From Canna indica (lineage: Eukaryota; Streptophyta; Magnoliopsida; Zingiberales; Cannaceae), in assembly GCA_034359265.1 (NCBI GenBank), contig CP136894.1:29914501-29978500 (forward strand): 64,000 nucleotides of DNA, given 5' to 3'. Both the position numbers and the translations under genes were made by a program. Position 1 is the stretch's first letter. Every line of letters begins with the position of its first letter. Positions 43,568-53,775 of the stretch are shown in pieces. The notes beneath the pieces were generated by a model, which had not been told where the DNA came from, ran no database searches, and saw only the letters and a list, made by a program, of their open reading frames with translations.

Positions 43568-46500
43568 ATCCTCCCTCCTTAAGGAAAATTCATCCTCAAA
43601 TTTCAGAAAAGAAAATAAGGACTCACCACAACATCAAACAATGAATGATAATGCTCCATCATATGAGACTGCTGAATCCAGCTCTACTGTCGTAGGCTCG
43701 ATCACATGGGACTCATCCCGAATATACCTCTTCAGCATAGACACATGGAATACTGGATGTACTCGGTCCATACTAGGAGATAGGGCCAACTCATAGGTCA
43801 CGGCTCCCTTGCACTTGAGAATAGGAAATGACCCAATGAACCTAGGGCTTAGCCTTCCTTTCTTACCAAACCTCATTACCCCTTTCATAGGGGACACCTT
43901 GAGGAACATCATGTCCCCCTCAGCAAACTCTACCTTTCTGGCCTTTCCATCCGCATACATCTTTTGGCGATTCTGAGCTACCAACAGCCTCTCTCTGATT
44001 TGCTTCACTTTTTCCATAGCCTCCTCAACCAGATCAGGTCCCATCATAAGGGAATCTCCTGCCTCAAACCAGCCTACAGGCGACTTGCACCTCCGTCCGT
44101 ACAATGCCTCAAAGGGGGCCATCCCAATGCTACTGTGGTAGCTGTTATTATAAGCAAACTCAATCAAAGGTAGGTGTCTCTCCCAACTTCCCTCCAGGTC
44201 TAAGACACTTGCCCTCAACATATCCTCTAGTGTCTGAATAGTCCGCTCTGACTTACCATCCGTCTAAGGGTGAAATGCGGTACTGAACCGAACCTAAGTG
44301 CCCAACGCCTCCTAGAAGGACTGCCAAAATCGAGCCGTGAACTGAGTGCCCCGATCTGAGATAATCATAACTGGAACTCCATGATAAGCAACGATCTGAT
44401 CCAAAAATACCTCGCATACTGCTCGGCTGAAAATGTCGTCCTGACTGGTATAAAGTGAGATGACTTGGTTAGGCGATCCACCACTACCCAAGTAGAGTCA
44501 TTGCCTTTCCCGGACTTTGGCAACCCAATCACGAAATCCATGGTTATCTTCTCTCATTTCCACTCTGGTACCCCTAAGTTCTGGAGTAACCCTGCCAACT
44601 TCAAATGCTCAGCTTTCATCTACTGACACACTAAGCACGTAGACACAAACTCGGCCACTTCTCTTTTTATGTCTTTTCACCAATAGTTCTGCCTTAGGTC
44701 CTAGTACATCTTCGTGGCTCCCAAATGCATAGTATAGGTGGATCGATGAGCCATCTCCAGCACCTACCTGCGAACCTCGACCATATCTGGTACCACAACC
44801 TGGTTCTTAAATCTCAGGACTCCCTCCAAGTCCACATTGAACCCATTATCTGCATCTCCTCTCCTGGCCAGATCCTTAGTGAGTGTACAAAATGCATCCT
44901 CCTCCTGCGCTGCCCGCAACATGTCAACCAATGTGGACTGCACTCTCAAGTGAGCCACCAGTGTACCAGAATTTGATACTGACAAGACTGCTCCGCCATC
45001 CAAACATAGGGCCAAATCTTGAGCCAACGGCCTCCTCCTAACTGCAAAATGTGCCGGACTACCAATAGACTTCCTGCTCACAGCATCAGCTACCACATTA
45101 GCCTTTTCTGGATGGTACATGATCATGCAGTCATAGTCCCTCAACAGCTCAAGCCATCTTCTCTATCATTCTGCATCAGCACACAACCCAAGCCAACTCA
45201 GGAAGCATCACAATAAACAACAAAACCTCCTGAGCCCGAGGGTACTGCTAGAACTGGTGTCGACGTCAAGCGGTCTTTGAGCTTCAGAAATCTCCCCTCG
45301 CACCTACTGTCACATTCGAACTTGACCTTCTTCTGGATCAGGCGGGTCAATGGCGCTGCAGTCCTGGAGAAATTCTCCACAAACTTTCTGTAGTAACCTG
45401 CCAACCTCAGAAAACTGTGAATCTCTGAGATATTGGTCGGCCTCTTACAGTTCTAAACTGCCTCTATCTTTGCAGGGTTCACCTTTATTCCTTCATTGGA
45501 CACCACATGACCAAGAAATCCTACGCTCTCCAGCCAAAACTCGCACTTGGAGAATTTGGCATACAACTTGTGCTCTATGAGAGTTTCCAGAACTACACTC
45601 AAGTGCTCAACATGCTCCTCCCTACTCCTGGAATAAATCAAAATGTAATCAATGAACACAATCACAAACTTATCCAGGTATTCCTTGAACACTTGGTTCA
45701 TCATATCCATAAATGCTGTGGGTGCATTAGTCAGCCCGAATGGCATCACTAGAAACTCAAAATGCCCATACCTTGACCTAAAAGCAGTCTTAGGGACGTC
45801 ACTATCCCGAATCCTCAACTTATGATACCCTGACCGTAGGTCAATCTTAGAAAACCACTACGCTCCCTGAAGCTGATCAAACAAATCATCAATCCTGGGC
45901 AACAGGTACCGATTCTTCACTGTTATCTTGTTAAGCTGTTGGTAATCAATGCATATTCACATGGACCCATCCTTCTTCTTTACAAAGAGCACTAGAGCAC
46001 CCCAAGATGAAACACTGGGGTGAATGAAACCCAGATCAAGCAGCTCCTGCAATTGGGACTTCAACTCCCTCAACTCAGATGGTGTCATCCGATACGGAGG
46101 AATGGAGTTCGGCTTCACCCCCGGCTGTAAATTGATACAGAATTCGATCTCTCTCTCTGGAGGTAACCCTGGAATTCATCCAAAAATATATCAGAGAACC
46201 TGTATACTACAGGCGTCCTCCCGATGTCTCTGGCCGCATCTCCACCTTCCTCTTCCACCGACACAAAGGCCAAAAAAATAACTGACACCCGCCGAACAAT
46301 AACTTCCGAACCTTAAGAGCTAATATCGCCATCAACGACTCACCCCTTCCCTCACCCTAGTAGGTAAACTAGGGCATCTCAGGCTTACGGAAGGTCACAG
46401 TCTTAGCCTTGCAATCAACTAAGGCGAAATGGTCCGCCAACCAGTCCATGCCCAATATCACATTATGCTCCAACATCGGCAGGAGTGTCAAATCGGCCAT

Positions 46501-47512
46501 CAGCATATGCCCACAAATGACAACCTTGCAGCCTCGAAAGATTGTCTCTGCCATCACAAAAACGGCCGTAGGTGTAAACACCACAAGGGGCAATTCAAGC
46601 ATAGAAGATATCCCTGACAACTTAGCAGCAACCAAGGCAGACACAAAAGAGTGCATAGCACCTGGACCGAACAAGACATTTGCAATAGCTGAATCTACAA
46701 CAAGGTTACCTAATACTACTGCACTGGATGCCTCAGCGCCCTCTTGGTTCATAGCGAACACCCATGCAACAGGCCTCTCTAAACCATCAGCTCACTGACC
46801 TCTTCCCTTAGTCTGACCCCTCTGAGCTACGGAACCCACTGACATCGGTGTCTTTCCTCTAGTCTGATCAGGCTACTGGCTACCTCTTCCAAGATAATCC
46901 CTCCTGAAGTGTCCAACCTGTCCGCACCCAAAACATGCCTCAAAACGAAACCACTCTTTGGTCGCACATAACCATGGCCCTTAAGCATAAGGTCGCTCTA
47001 CACCCATAATTTATATTTCCTGAAATCTAAGAGAAAGATCCTCCAATCAATCCAAAATTTCATCTATAGGGGAAATTTACTCTCAGCCAACCCCTGCAGA
47101 TCCCTTCTGCAGAACTCTATCAACCGGGCACCCTAGGATCCCTAGGGCCACCCTAACGATACTGCACCATAAATATTTAACTCTATGACGAGACCCAATG
47201 AATCATTCAAGATACTAAACAATCATTGCATGGATCTCTAATCCAGGCACCCATATAAACAATCATTGCAAGGATCTCTCTAGCACAAGGCCACTCACGG
47301 CCTCAAGCTGTGCTACCCTGGGACTGTCTCAGTTCCTCCTCCCTGCGGAGTGCCTCAATCAGCTCAGCCACTCAAACTTGTAGCTGCAGAACCATGGGAT
47401 ATGGTCCCACCTACTCCCGGGCATGCGGTGGTCTCCCTCGACCCTAGCCCCGGCCTCGATGCTCAGTGGAGTTGCTATCACTACCGCTCCTTGTGGCATC
47501 AAAGGCCTCCAT
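43568..47512 (-). pseudogene. Gypsy element 2 gag-pol, decayed
   Basis: Capsid, protease, RT, RNase H and integrase of a retrotransposon, not functional. The start is MEAFDATRSGSDSN at 47512; most of gag is lost. The zinc knuckle CFGCGQVGHFRRDY (about 46939-46897) has Tyr for its last Cys. The protease frame 46761-46369 reads LFGPGAMHSF, with Gly in place of the catalytic Asp (46668-46666). RT runs from about 45980 to 45198 with stops; its active site reads FIDYILIYS, Tyr replacing the second Asp (45647-45645). RNase H is mostly deleted near 45165-45195. The linker to integrase is 45144-44764. The integrase core carries stops (44760-44222); its end and start of the tail are 44221-43634. The chromodomain is lost by a deletion at about 43660. 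Confidence 0.9.
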
Positions 47513-47701
47513 TGATCTGGAAACACCAGAAAAGAAATAATTCAAGATTAAGCAATTGAATTCATCCACTATTTTGCAAACTAAACCACAGGTCGTGCTG
47601 AGGTGCAGACTTAGCCCATTGATCTCATACCATACCCCTACCGTATACTGACATGCTAGCAATGCCCTATACGGTGACAACTCTAGGTCGTAGTCGAACC
47701 G

Positions 47702-47725
47702 AACTACTTGCTCTGATACCAACTT
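47702..47725 (-). promoter_or_regulatory. Primer-binding site of gypsy element 2
   Basis: Minus strand TTGGTATCAGAGCAAGTAG starts two bases after the LTR end (GGGGCGTGACA). It is a perfect TGGTATCAGAGC tRNA-iMet type site. Confidence 0.92.
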
Positions 47726-48748
47726 TGTCACGCCCCAACTCAGGGTCATGTGACCGGCCAGGGTATACGTGCCTATACCCCGAAGCCTAACCCATGCACA
47801 TGCCAACATCATAAACATCGAGTAAATAACAGCTTTTAATAATAAAATAACCAAAATAGATTTTCATTTCAAAATAATAAGGTTTTAAATACATATCTCA
47901 AATGCGGAAATAAATCGAAGAGCAACAGTTCTTTTAATAAATAAAACTGAATAAAACGTGAATGTCCCCACAGGACTACAACTCTAAATACCAAAACAAA
48001 AGTGCATGACAACCTATTATAGACTCGACTACAACCCCTAACTAGGACTGCTATGAGATCATGTGGCTCCTCTGCCCTCCAACTGCGCCAAGTGCTCCAG
48101 TCCACCTCACCGGTCAGGCTTTGCAAAATAAAACAAAACAACGACAACGGATGAGTTCAAAGAACTCAGTGAGCAATTTTACCAACCCTCGCAAATCAAC
48201 ATCACAGAGATAACAAGACTATGTCTATCTCTACATAGGCAATATCACAAAGGTGTGACTAGCTACCAGGCCAACAGGCCACCCATGCCCATGGCATCTA
48301 GTTCTTCAAAGAGGTGCATTAGGCCGAAGCCCTACCATGCCCGAAGGCAACGTCACCTAAAAATGTGCATCAGGTCGAGCCCTACCATGCCCAAAGGCAA
48401 CATCACCATCACAGAGGTGCATCGGGTCAAAGCCCTACCATGCCCAAAGGCAACATCACCATCAATGAGGTGCATCGGGTCGAATCCCTACCATACCTTG
48501 AGGCAACATCACCGTCAAGCGGTGCGTCGGGTCGAATCCCTACCATGCCAAAAGGGAACATCACCATCAAGAGGTGCATCGGGTCGAATCCCTACCATGC
48601 CCAAATGCAACATCACCATGAAGAGGTGCATCGGGTCGAATCTCTATCATGCCTAAAGGTAACCGCGCACATATCAGGATAATCGAGGGCCCTCCGAACT
48701 TATCCTGCAGGTTGGGAATTTACATCCAACCACACGGGCATAGCCCGT
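47726..48748 (-). mobile_element. LTR1 (5' LTR of gypsy element 2), 3' part only
   Basis: The final 1,023 bases of an LTR1, including seven tandem 52-53 bp units (48293-48680, ggTGCATCGGGTCGAATCCC - TACCATGCCC type). The first about 1.6 kb of the LTR is missing. CACTA copy C starts at 48749, but the sequence after C is not the missing part of LTR1. Confidence 0.88.
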
Positions 48749-49060
48749 CACTACTAGAAACTTGATCTTCAGCAACGGCTATCAGCAACGGCCGCTCAAG
48801 CCGTTGCTATTTGCAACGGCATTCTTACGGCCGCCCGAGCCATTGCAGATATCTGTATCTGCAATGGTGTTCTAACGGAAAACCGAGCCGTTGCGGATTA
48901 TTTTAATTATCAGCAACGGCTTTCTGACGGAAAGGCGAGCCATGGCTGATTTTTTAATTGTCAGCAATGGCTTGCTAACGGATAAGTGAGCCGTTGCTGA
49001 TGATAACTTATCAGAAACAGCTTTCTAACGGGCGAGTGAGCCGTTGCTGATAAGTTTATA
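48749..49060 (+). repeat. CACTA C 5' terminal and subterminal repeats
   Basis: CACTACTAGAAA, then at least five paired CAGCAACGGC / GAGCCGTTGC motifs spaced by TTCTAACGG-type sequence. The counterpart is at 55605-55951. Confidence 0.92.
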
Positions 49061-49486
49061 TAGGATACCAGTCGCGCGCCCGACCCTTCTTCCTCCCGCT
49101 GCTGCCGCCGCCGCTGCTCTCGCCTCTCGCCGTCGCTGCCGACGCTGCCGCTGCTGCCGACTTGTTCAGGTATGTTGATCGGCCGGCCGTCTCTTCACTA
49201 GGTTTCGGCCGGCGGGAATCAATCCGACCGAAACCCTATTTCTAGGGATTCGGCCGATGGCGGTCGGCCGATGGCCACCGCCGGACCTTCTACAGTGGCC
49301 GGACAGTGTGTCCGGCCACTGTACGCCGGCGCCGGAGGGTGGACTCCGGCGCCGGAATTTATAATTATATATATATATATATTATATTGTTTTATAATTG
49401 TTAATTAATTGTTTTATAATTGTTAATTAATTGTTTAGATTAATTGTTTAATTTGTTAGATTAATTATTAGGGTTTAGATTAATTT

Positions 49487-49746
49487 CGGACGCGCGCCGG
49501 AATCGTCCACTTCGGACGCGCGCCGGAATCGTCCACTTCGGACGCGCGCCGGAATCGTCCACTTCGGACTCGCGCCGGAATTGTCCACTTCGGACTCGCG
49601 CCGGAATCATCCAATTCGGACTCGCGCCAGAATCGTCCACTTCGGACGCGCGCCGGAATCGTCCAATTCGGACTCGCGCCGGAATCGTCCATTTCGGACT
49701 CTCGCCGGAATCGTCCACTTTGGACGCGCGCCGAAATCGTCCAATA
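49487..49746 (+). repeat. 26-bp tandem repeat array (10 units) in CACTA C leader
   Basis: Ten units of GGACGCGCGCCGGAATCGTC-CACTTC, nearly identical at the left and more diverged at the right. The unit has no stop codon in several frames, which produces repeated-peptide ORFs on both strands that are not genes. It lies between the element end and the transposase. Confidence 0.93.
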
Positions 49747-49958
49747 TGGACTCGAACTGTCTCAAAACATTTAGAAAATAATCATCCATCCGACGAGTTG
49801 ATATATTTCACGTACGCATCGACGAATCGGATATGATTTAGCAAAACCTTAGATCCGTTCGGGAATTGTATGTTCGTGTAAAAGAAGTAGATGATCTTTT
49901 ATACGACGTACAATTCTTGAATTGTCCCTGATTGGACAATTTGGGAATATAGTTATTT

Positions 49959-50134
49959 GTACTGCACTTACGTTTTTATTTTAACTGTTAACTAATTATT
50001 CTAAAATTCGGCAACATCTCTCTTGTTCTCCGATACGCGCCCAGATGATATGCGTATTCGGAGAACTGTAGGGAGATGCTATCGAAATTTAGAATAATTA
50101 GTTAACAATTAAAATAAAAACGTAAGTGCAGTAC
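49959..50134. repeat. Long, nearly perfect inverted repeat upstream of CACTA C transposase
   Basis: Two arms of about 80 bases around a loop near CAGATGATATG. The outer 40 bases (GTACTGCACTTACGTTTTTA - TTTTAA-TGTTAACTAATTAT) pair with a single mismatch. The inner part has a few mismatches (CGGCAACATCTC against CGATAGCATCTC). It ends 81 bp before the transposase ATG, so it would lie in the promoter or 5' UTR and could fold as RNA if transcribed. Confidence 0.92.
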
Positions 50135-50215
50135 GAATAATATAAATCCCGAATGGAATAGGACAATCTCACCTAAAGACATTAACCAAAGAAATTGTCA
50201 TTGATTGACAGAGTC

Positions 50216-53200
50216 ATGTCAGCTGATCGAAGTTGGATGTACCGACGTCTTGATCGTGGAGCTTTAACGAATGAGTTTCGATTAGGCGTAACGTACTTCC
50301 TAAATTTCGCCTATTCGAATCGGAATTTCGTTAGCATGGGTGATCAAATCCGATGTCCGTGCCGCATTTGTTCAAATGGACGATTTTTGGATCGGGAGAC
50401 TGTCACTCTGCATCTATATAGCAAAGGATTTGCACCAAGATATTTTCTATGGACTTGTCACGGGGAGTCACGCGAAGTCGGGACGTCGAGCAATCCTATC
50501 GTTCAGACATATGGTGAATCTTCCTCTGCTGGTGCTTCTTCATCCGGTCAATGTAATCCCTATAGAACTATGATACTTGATAGTCTTGGGGGTCAATTCC
50601 ACCTGAATGATAATGTTGATCGGCCAGTTCTTCAGACATCAGTCCCACCAGATACTACAGCGGTTGATATCACAGAAGTAGGGGCTGCGGTAGAGATTGA
50701 ATTACCGAATAAAGAAGCTGCAGAATTTTATGAGATGTTGAAAGCTGCCGATGAACCTTTGTATGAGAATTGTCCTAAATACACTAGGTTTTCAGCAATG
50801 ACACAGCTCTTAAACATCAAGGCCGATTGTAATATCAGCGGAGTTGCGTATGATCGGATTGCTGGATTGATTAATGGAATGCTGCCTACTGATAACAAGT
50901 TTGAGCCTACTTTTTATAAGACTAAAAAGCTAATGAGAAAATTGTGGCTTGGGTACGAAAAAATACACGCGTGCCAAAATAACTGCATTTTATATTATAA
51001 AGAAAATGTGCAGTTGGATAAATGCCCTGTATGTCAACACCCTCGTTACAAGGAGAAGAAATCGGTCCGACAGAAAAATATCCCGTTTAAGGTGCTTCGG
51101 TATTTTCCACTAACACCGAGGCTTCAAAGATTATTCATGTCGGAAAAGACAGCCCCCTACATGAGTTGGCATACAAGAAGTCGTGATGATACAGTAATGA
51201 CTCATCCATCTGACAGTGAAGCATGGAAACATTTGGATACATGTTATCCTTCATTTGCTAGGGATACTAGAAATATCATATTGGGATTGTGCACAGATGG
51301 TTTTAATCCGTTTGGACATTCTGCAACTCCTTATTCAGTTTGGCCAGTGCTGCTGACAGTTTATAATTTGCCACCGTCAATGTGCATGAAAGATGAATTT
51401 ATTTATCTTTCGATGATTATTCCGGGTCCTAAGGGTCCGCGAAAAGAAATTGACATATTTCTCAGACCCTTGATAGATGAATTGAAAACATTGTGGATTG
51501 AGGGAGCTGTCACTTATGATTGTCATCGGAAGCAAATCTTCAATTTAAAGGCCGCGGTCTTGTGGACAATCAATGATTTCCCCGCGTACGGCATGTTGTC
51601 GGGTTGGAGCACTCACGGCCGACTCTCTTGTCTGTATTGTATGGAACACTCTAAATCAATCAGTCTTCAGAACGGACAAAAAATCTCATTCTTTGATTGT
51701 CATCGTCGATTCCTACAGGTTAATCATCAGTATCGAAGGAATCGTAATAAATTTACTAAGGGCAGAGTCGAAAGAGATGGACCACCACCGATGTTGTCTG
51801 GTGAACAAATGTTAGCACGTGTTTCAGCACTTCCATATATAGTATTTGGTCGCAATGAAAGAGTGTCAGGTTTTGGCCAAACACACAACTGGGTGAAAAA
51901 AAGTATCATTTGGGAATTGCCCTATTGGAGTTCATTATTGATTCGACATAATTTAGATGTCATGCACATTGAAAAAAATGTGTTTGATAATATTTTCAAC
52001 ACTTTGATGGATATTTCTGGAAAAACTAAAGATAATGTCAAAGCCCGACATGATCTGAAAATACTTTGTAAAAGACCAGAGTTGGAGTTACAAGAGGTCA
52101 ACGGACGATATCTGAAACCGAAGGCCCTATATGTGTTAAATAAACAACAGATCAAAGATGTTTGTCAATGGGTAAAAGAACTCAGATTACCCGATGGATA
52201 TGCTTCAAACTTTTCTCGATGTGTGAACGTCGATGATTGCAAAATATCAGGGATGAAGAGCCATGATTGTCATGTATTCATGCAGAGATTACTTCTGATC
52301 GCATTTCGAGATCTTCTACCTGATAATATTTGGGGTCCGTTGACTGAATTAAGTATGTTTTTTAGAAACATCTGTGCAAATGTCCTTCGAGTCGAAGATA
52401 TGTCAACACTTGAAAATAATATTGTTGAAATCATATGCAAGCTGGAGCAGTTTTTCCCTCCTGCATTTTTTGACTCGATGGAGCATCTACCGATACACTT
52501 GGCATACGAGGCACGAGTTGGTGGCCCCGTTCAATATCGGTGGATGTACTTATTTGAAAGATACATGAATCGTCTGAAGAAAAAAGTAAAGAACACCGCA
52601 GCTGTTGAAGGATCAATATCTGAATCGTATATCATCCAAGAAATTTCAACATTCTGCTCATTTACTTTGAATCAACAGTACAGAGAAGATTTGGTCGTCT
52701 TCCACGTAACGACGACGGGGGTGTTCGACATTCAGATGGACGTTTAAATATATTTTGTCACTCTGGTCGTGCTTTTGGTTCTCGTCCATCTCGACACTTA
52801 AGCGATGAAGAGTATCATTTGGCACACTTGTATGTATTACTCAATTGTTCAGAGATTGAACAATTCATCGAAATATTTGACATTGAGATGGTGCAAAAAT
52901 ACTCTATTCACAACGATCAAGAATTGGAGAGATTACGGAATCGTGATTTCCCTACTTGGATTCAGACTTACAGCAAAGATCACAGAGCTGAAATAGATGA
53001 AAGAATATTTGAGTTTGTTAGTGGACCGTCGAGACTTGTGTCGTGCTATAGCGGATATTTTGTTAACGGGTATAAATTTCACACGGTTGAATATTCATTT
53101 ACAAAGAAGACGATGAATGCTGGGGTCTGCGTGAAAGGGACAACCTATGTTGAATGTGATATGGATTTTTATGGACTGGTGGAAGAAGTGATAGAGTTGC

Positions 53201-53700
53201 ACTACTTCGGCTTGAAATCAGTGATCCTATTTAGATGTCATTGGTTCGATACAACAGAAAGGGGCATGAAAGTTCATCCAAAATACAAACTTGTTGAGGT
53301 TAATTACAAATCGAAATTGGCAGCAAATGAGCCTTTTATATTGGCTTCTCAAGCCGAACAAGTAGATTACGCGAAGTTTCCGGCTCGAAATAAAGATAGA
53401 GCAGATTGGCGTGTAGTCTGTAAGACAAAAGGTAGAGGAAAAATTGATCCGATAGTAGGAGAAAATGAGCTGATACCTGATATGACACATGGTTTCTATC
53501 AAGAAGATGATCCTCCTGCTGTGGATCGTATTATTCCAATACTCGAGGATGTAGACACAACGTCAATTCAATTAGAAGTTGAATATGCTGATGATGACAA
53601 TCATGAAATTGAGGAAGCTGGAGATGAAGAAGATGAAGAAGAGGAAGAAGAGGAAGAAGAAGAAGAATTCGAAGACTATTATTCAAATGATGAGGAATAA
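50216..53700 (+). pseudogene. CACTA C TNP2-type transposase, one frameshift from intact
   Basis: The enzyme that recognises and cuts CACTA ends in the nucleus. The start chosen is ATG 50216 (MSADRSWMYRRL); the in-frame TTG at 50195 is not expected to be used. Layout in residues: transposase-associated N-terminus 1-75 with CPCRIC, tnp2 region about 215-525 (MLPTDNKFEPTFYKTKKL, CPVCQHPRY, STHGRLSCLYC), RHNLDVMHIEKNVFDN about 577, DUF4218 from about 675 (KISGMKSHDCHVFMQRLL). A run of four T in A and B is three T here (52661-52663), shifting the frame; the ORF then ends at 52747. The true continuation runs to 53700 with DUF4216 (HYFGLKSVILFRCHWFDTT) and an acidic tail. Splicing or frameshifting across this point cannot be excluded but nothing suggests it. 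Confidence 0.9.
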
Positions 53701-53775
53701 TTGTAAAGTATATATTTTATTAAATATATCTCTACTATTTATACAATAATCTGATTATATGTCTGTTCGACAGAT

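Larger units (their letters stand above)
43554..48748 (-). mobile_element. Ty3/gypsy element 2 (LTR1 family), degraded
   Basis: Read on the minus strand: partial 5' LTR (48748-47726), primer site, gag-pol remnants, polypurine tract (ATCCTCCCTCC on the plus strand at 43568-43578) and the first 14 bases of the 3' LTR (43567-43554). The rest of the 3' LTR is at 37775-38462 beyond CACTA B. The interior is only about 4.2 kb because of deletions in gag, RNase H and chromodomain. It is a Tekay/Del-type chromovirus by pol sequence. Confidence 0.88.

Noticed and set aside
47702..47725. tRNA gene suspected from tRNA-like sequence
   Set aside because: Only the 3' complement of tRNA-iMet is present, which is the primer-binding site. 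There is no cloverleaf.
49461..49789. Overlapping repeated-peptide frames on both strands
   Set aside because: They arise because the 26-bp repeat lacks stop codons in several frames. The DNA unit is not a multiple of three.
50195..50215. TTG-initiated start for the CACTA C transposase
   Set aside because: Plant translation favours ATG; the next in-frame ATG at 50216 matches the conserved N-terminus.
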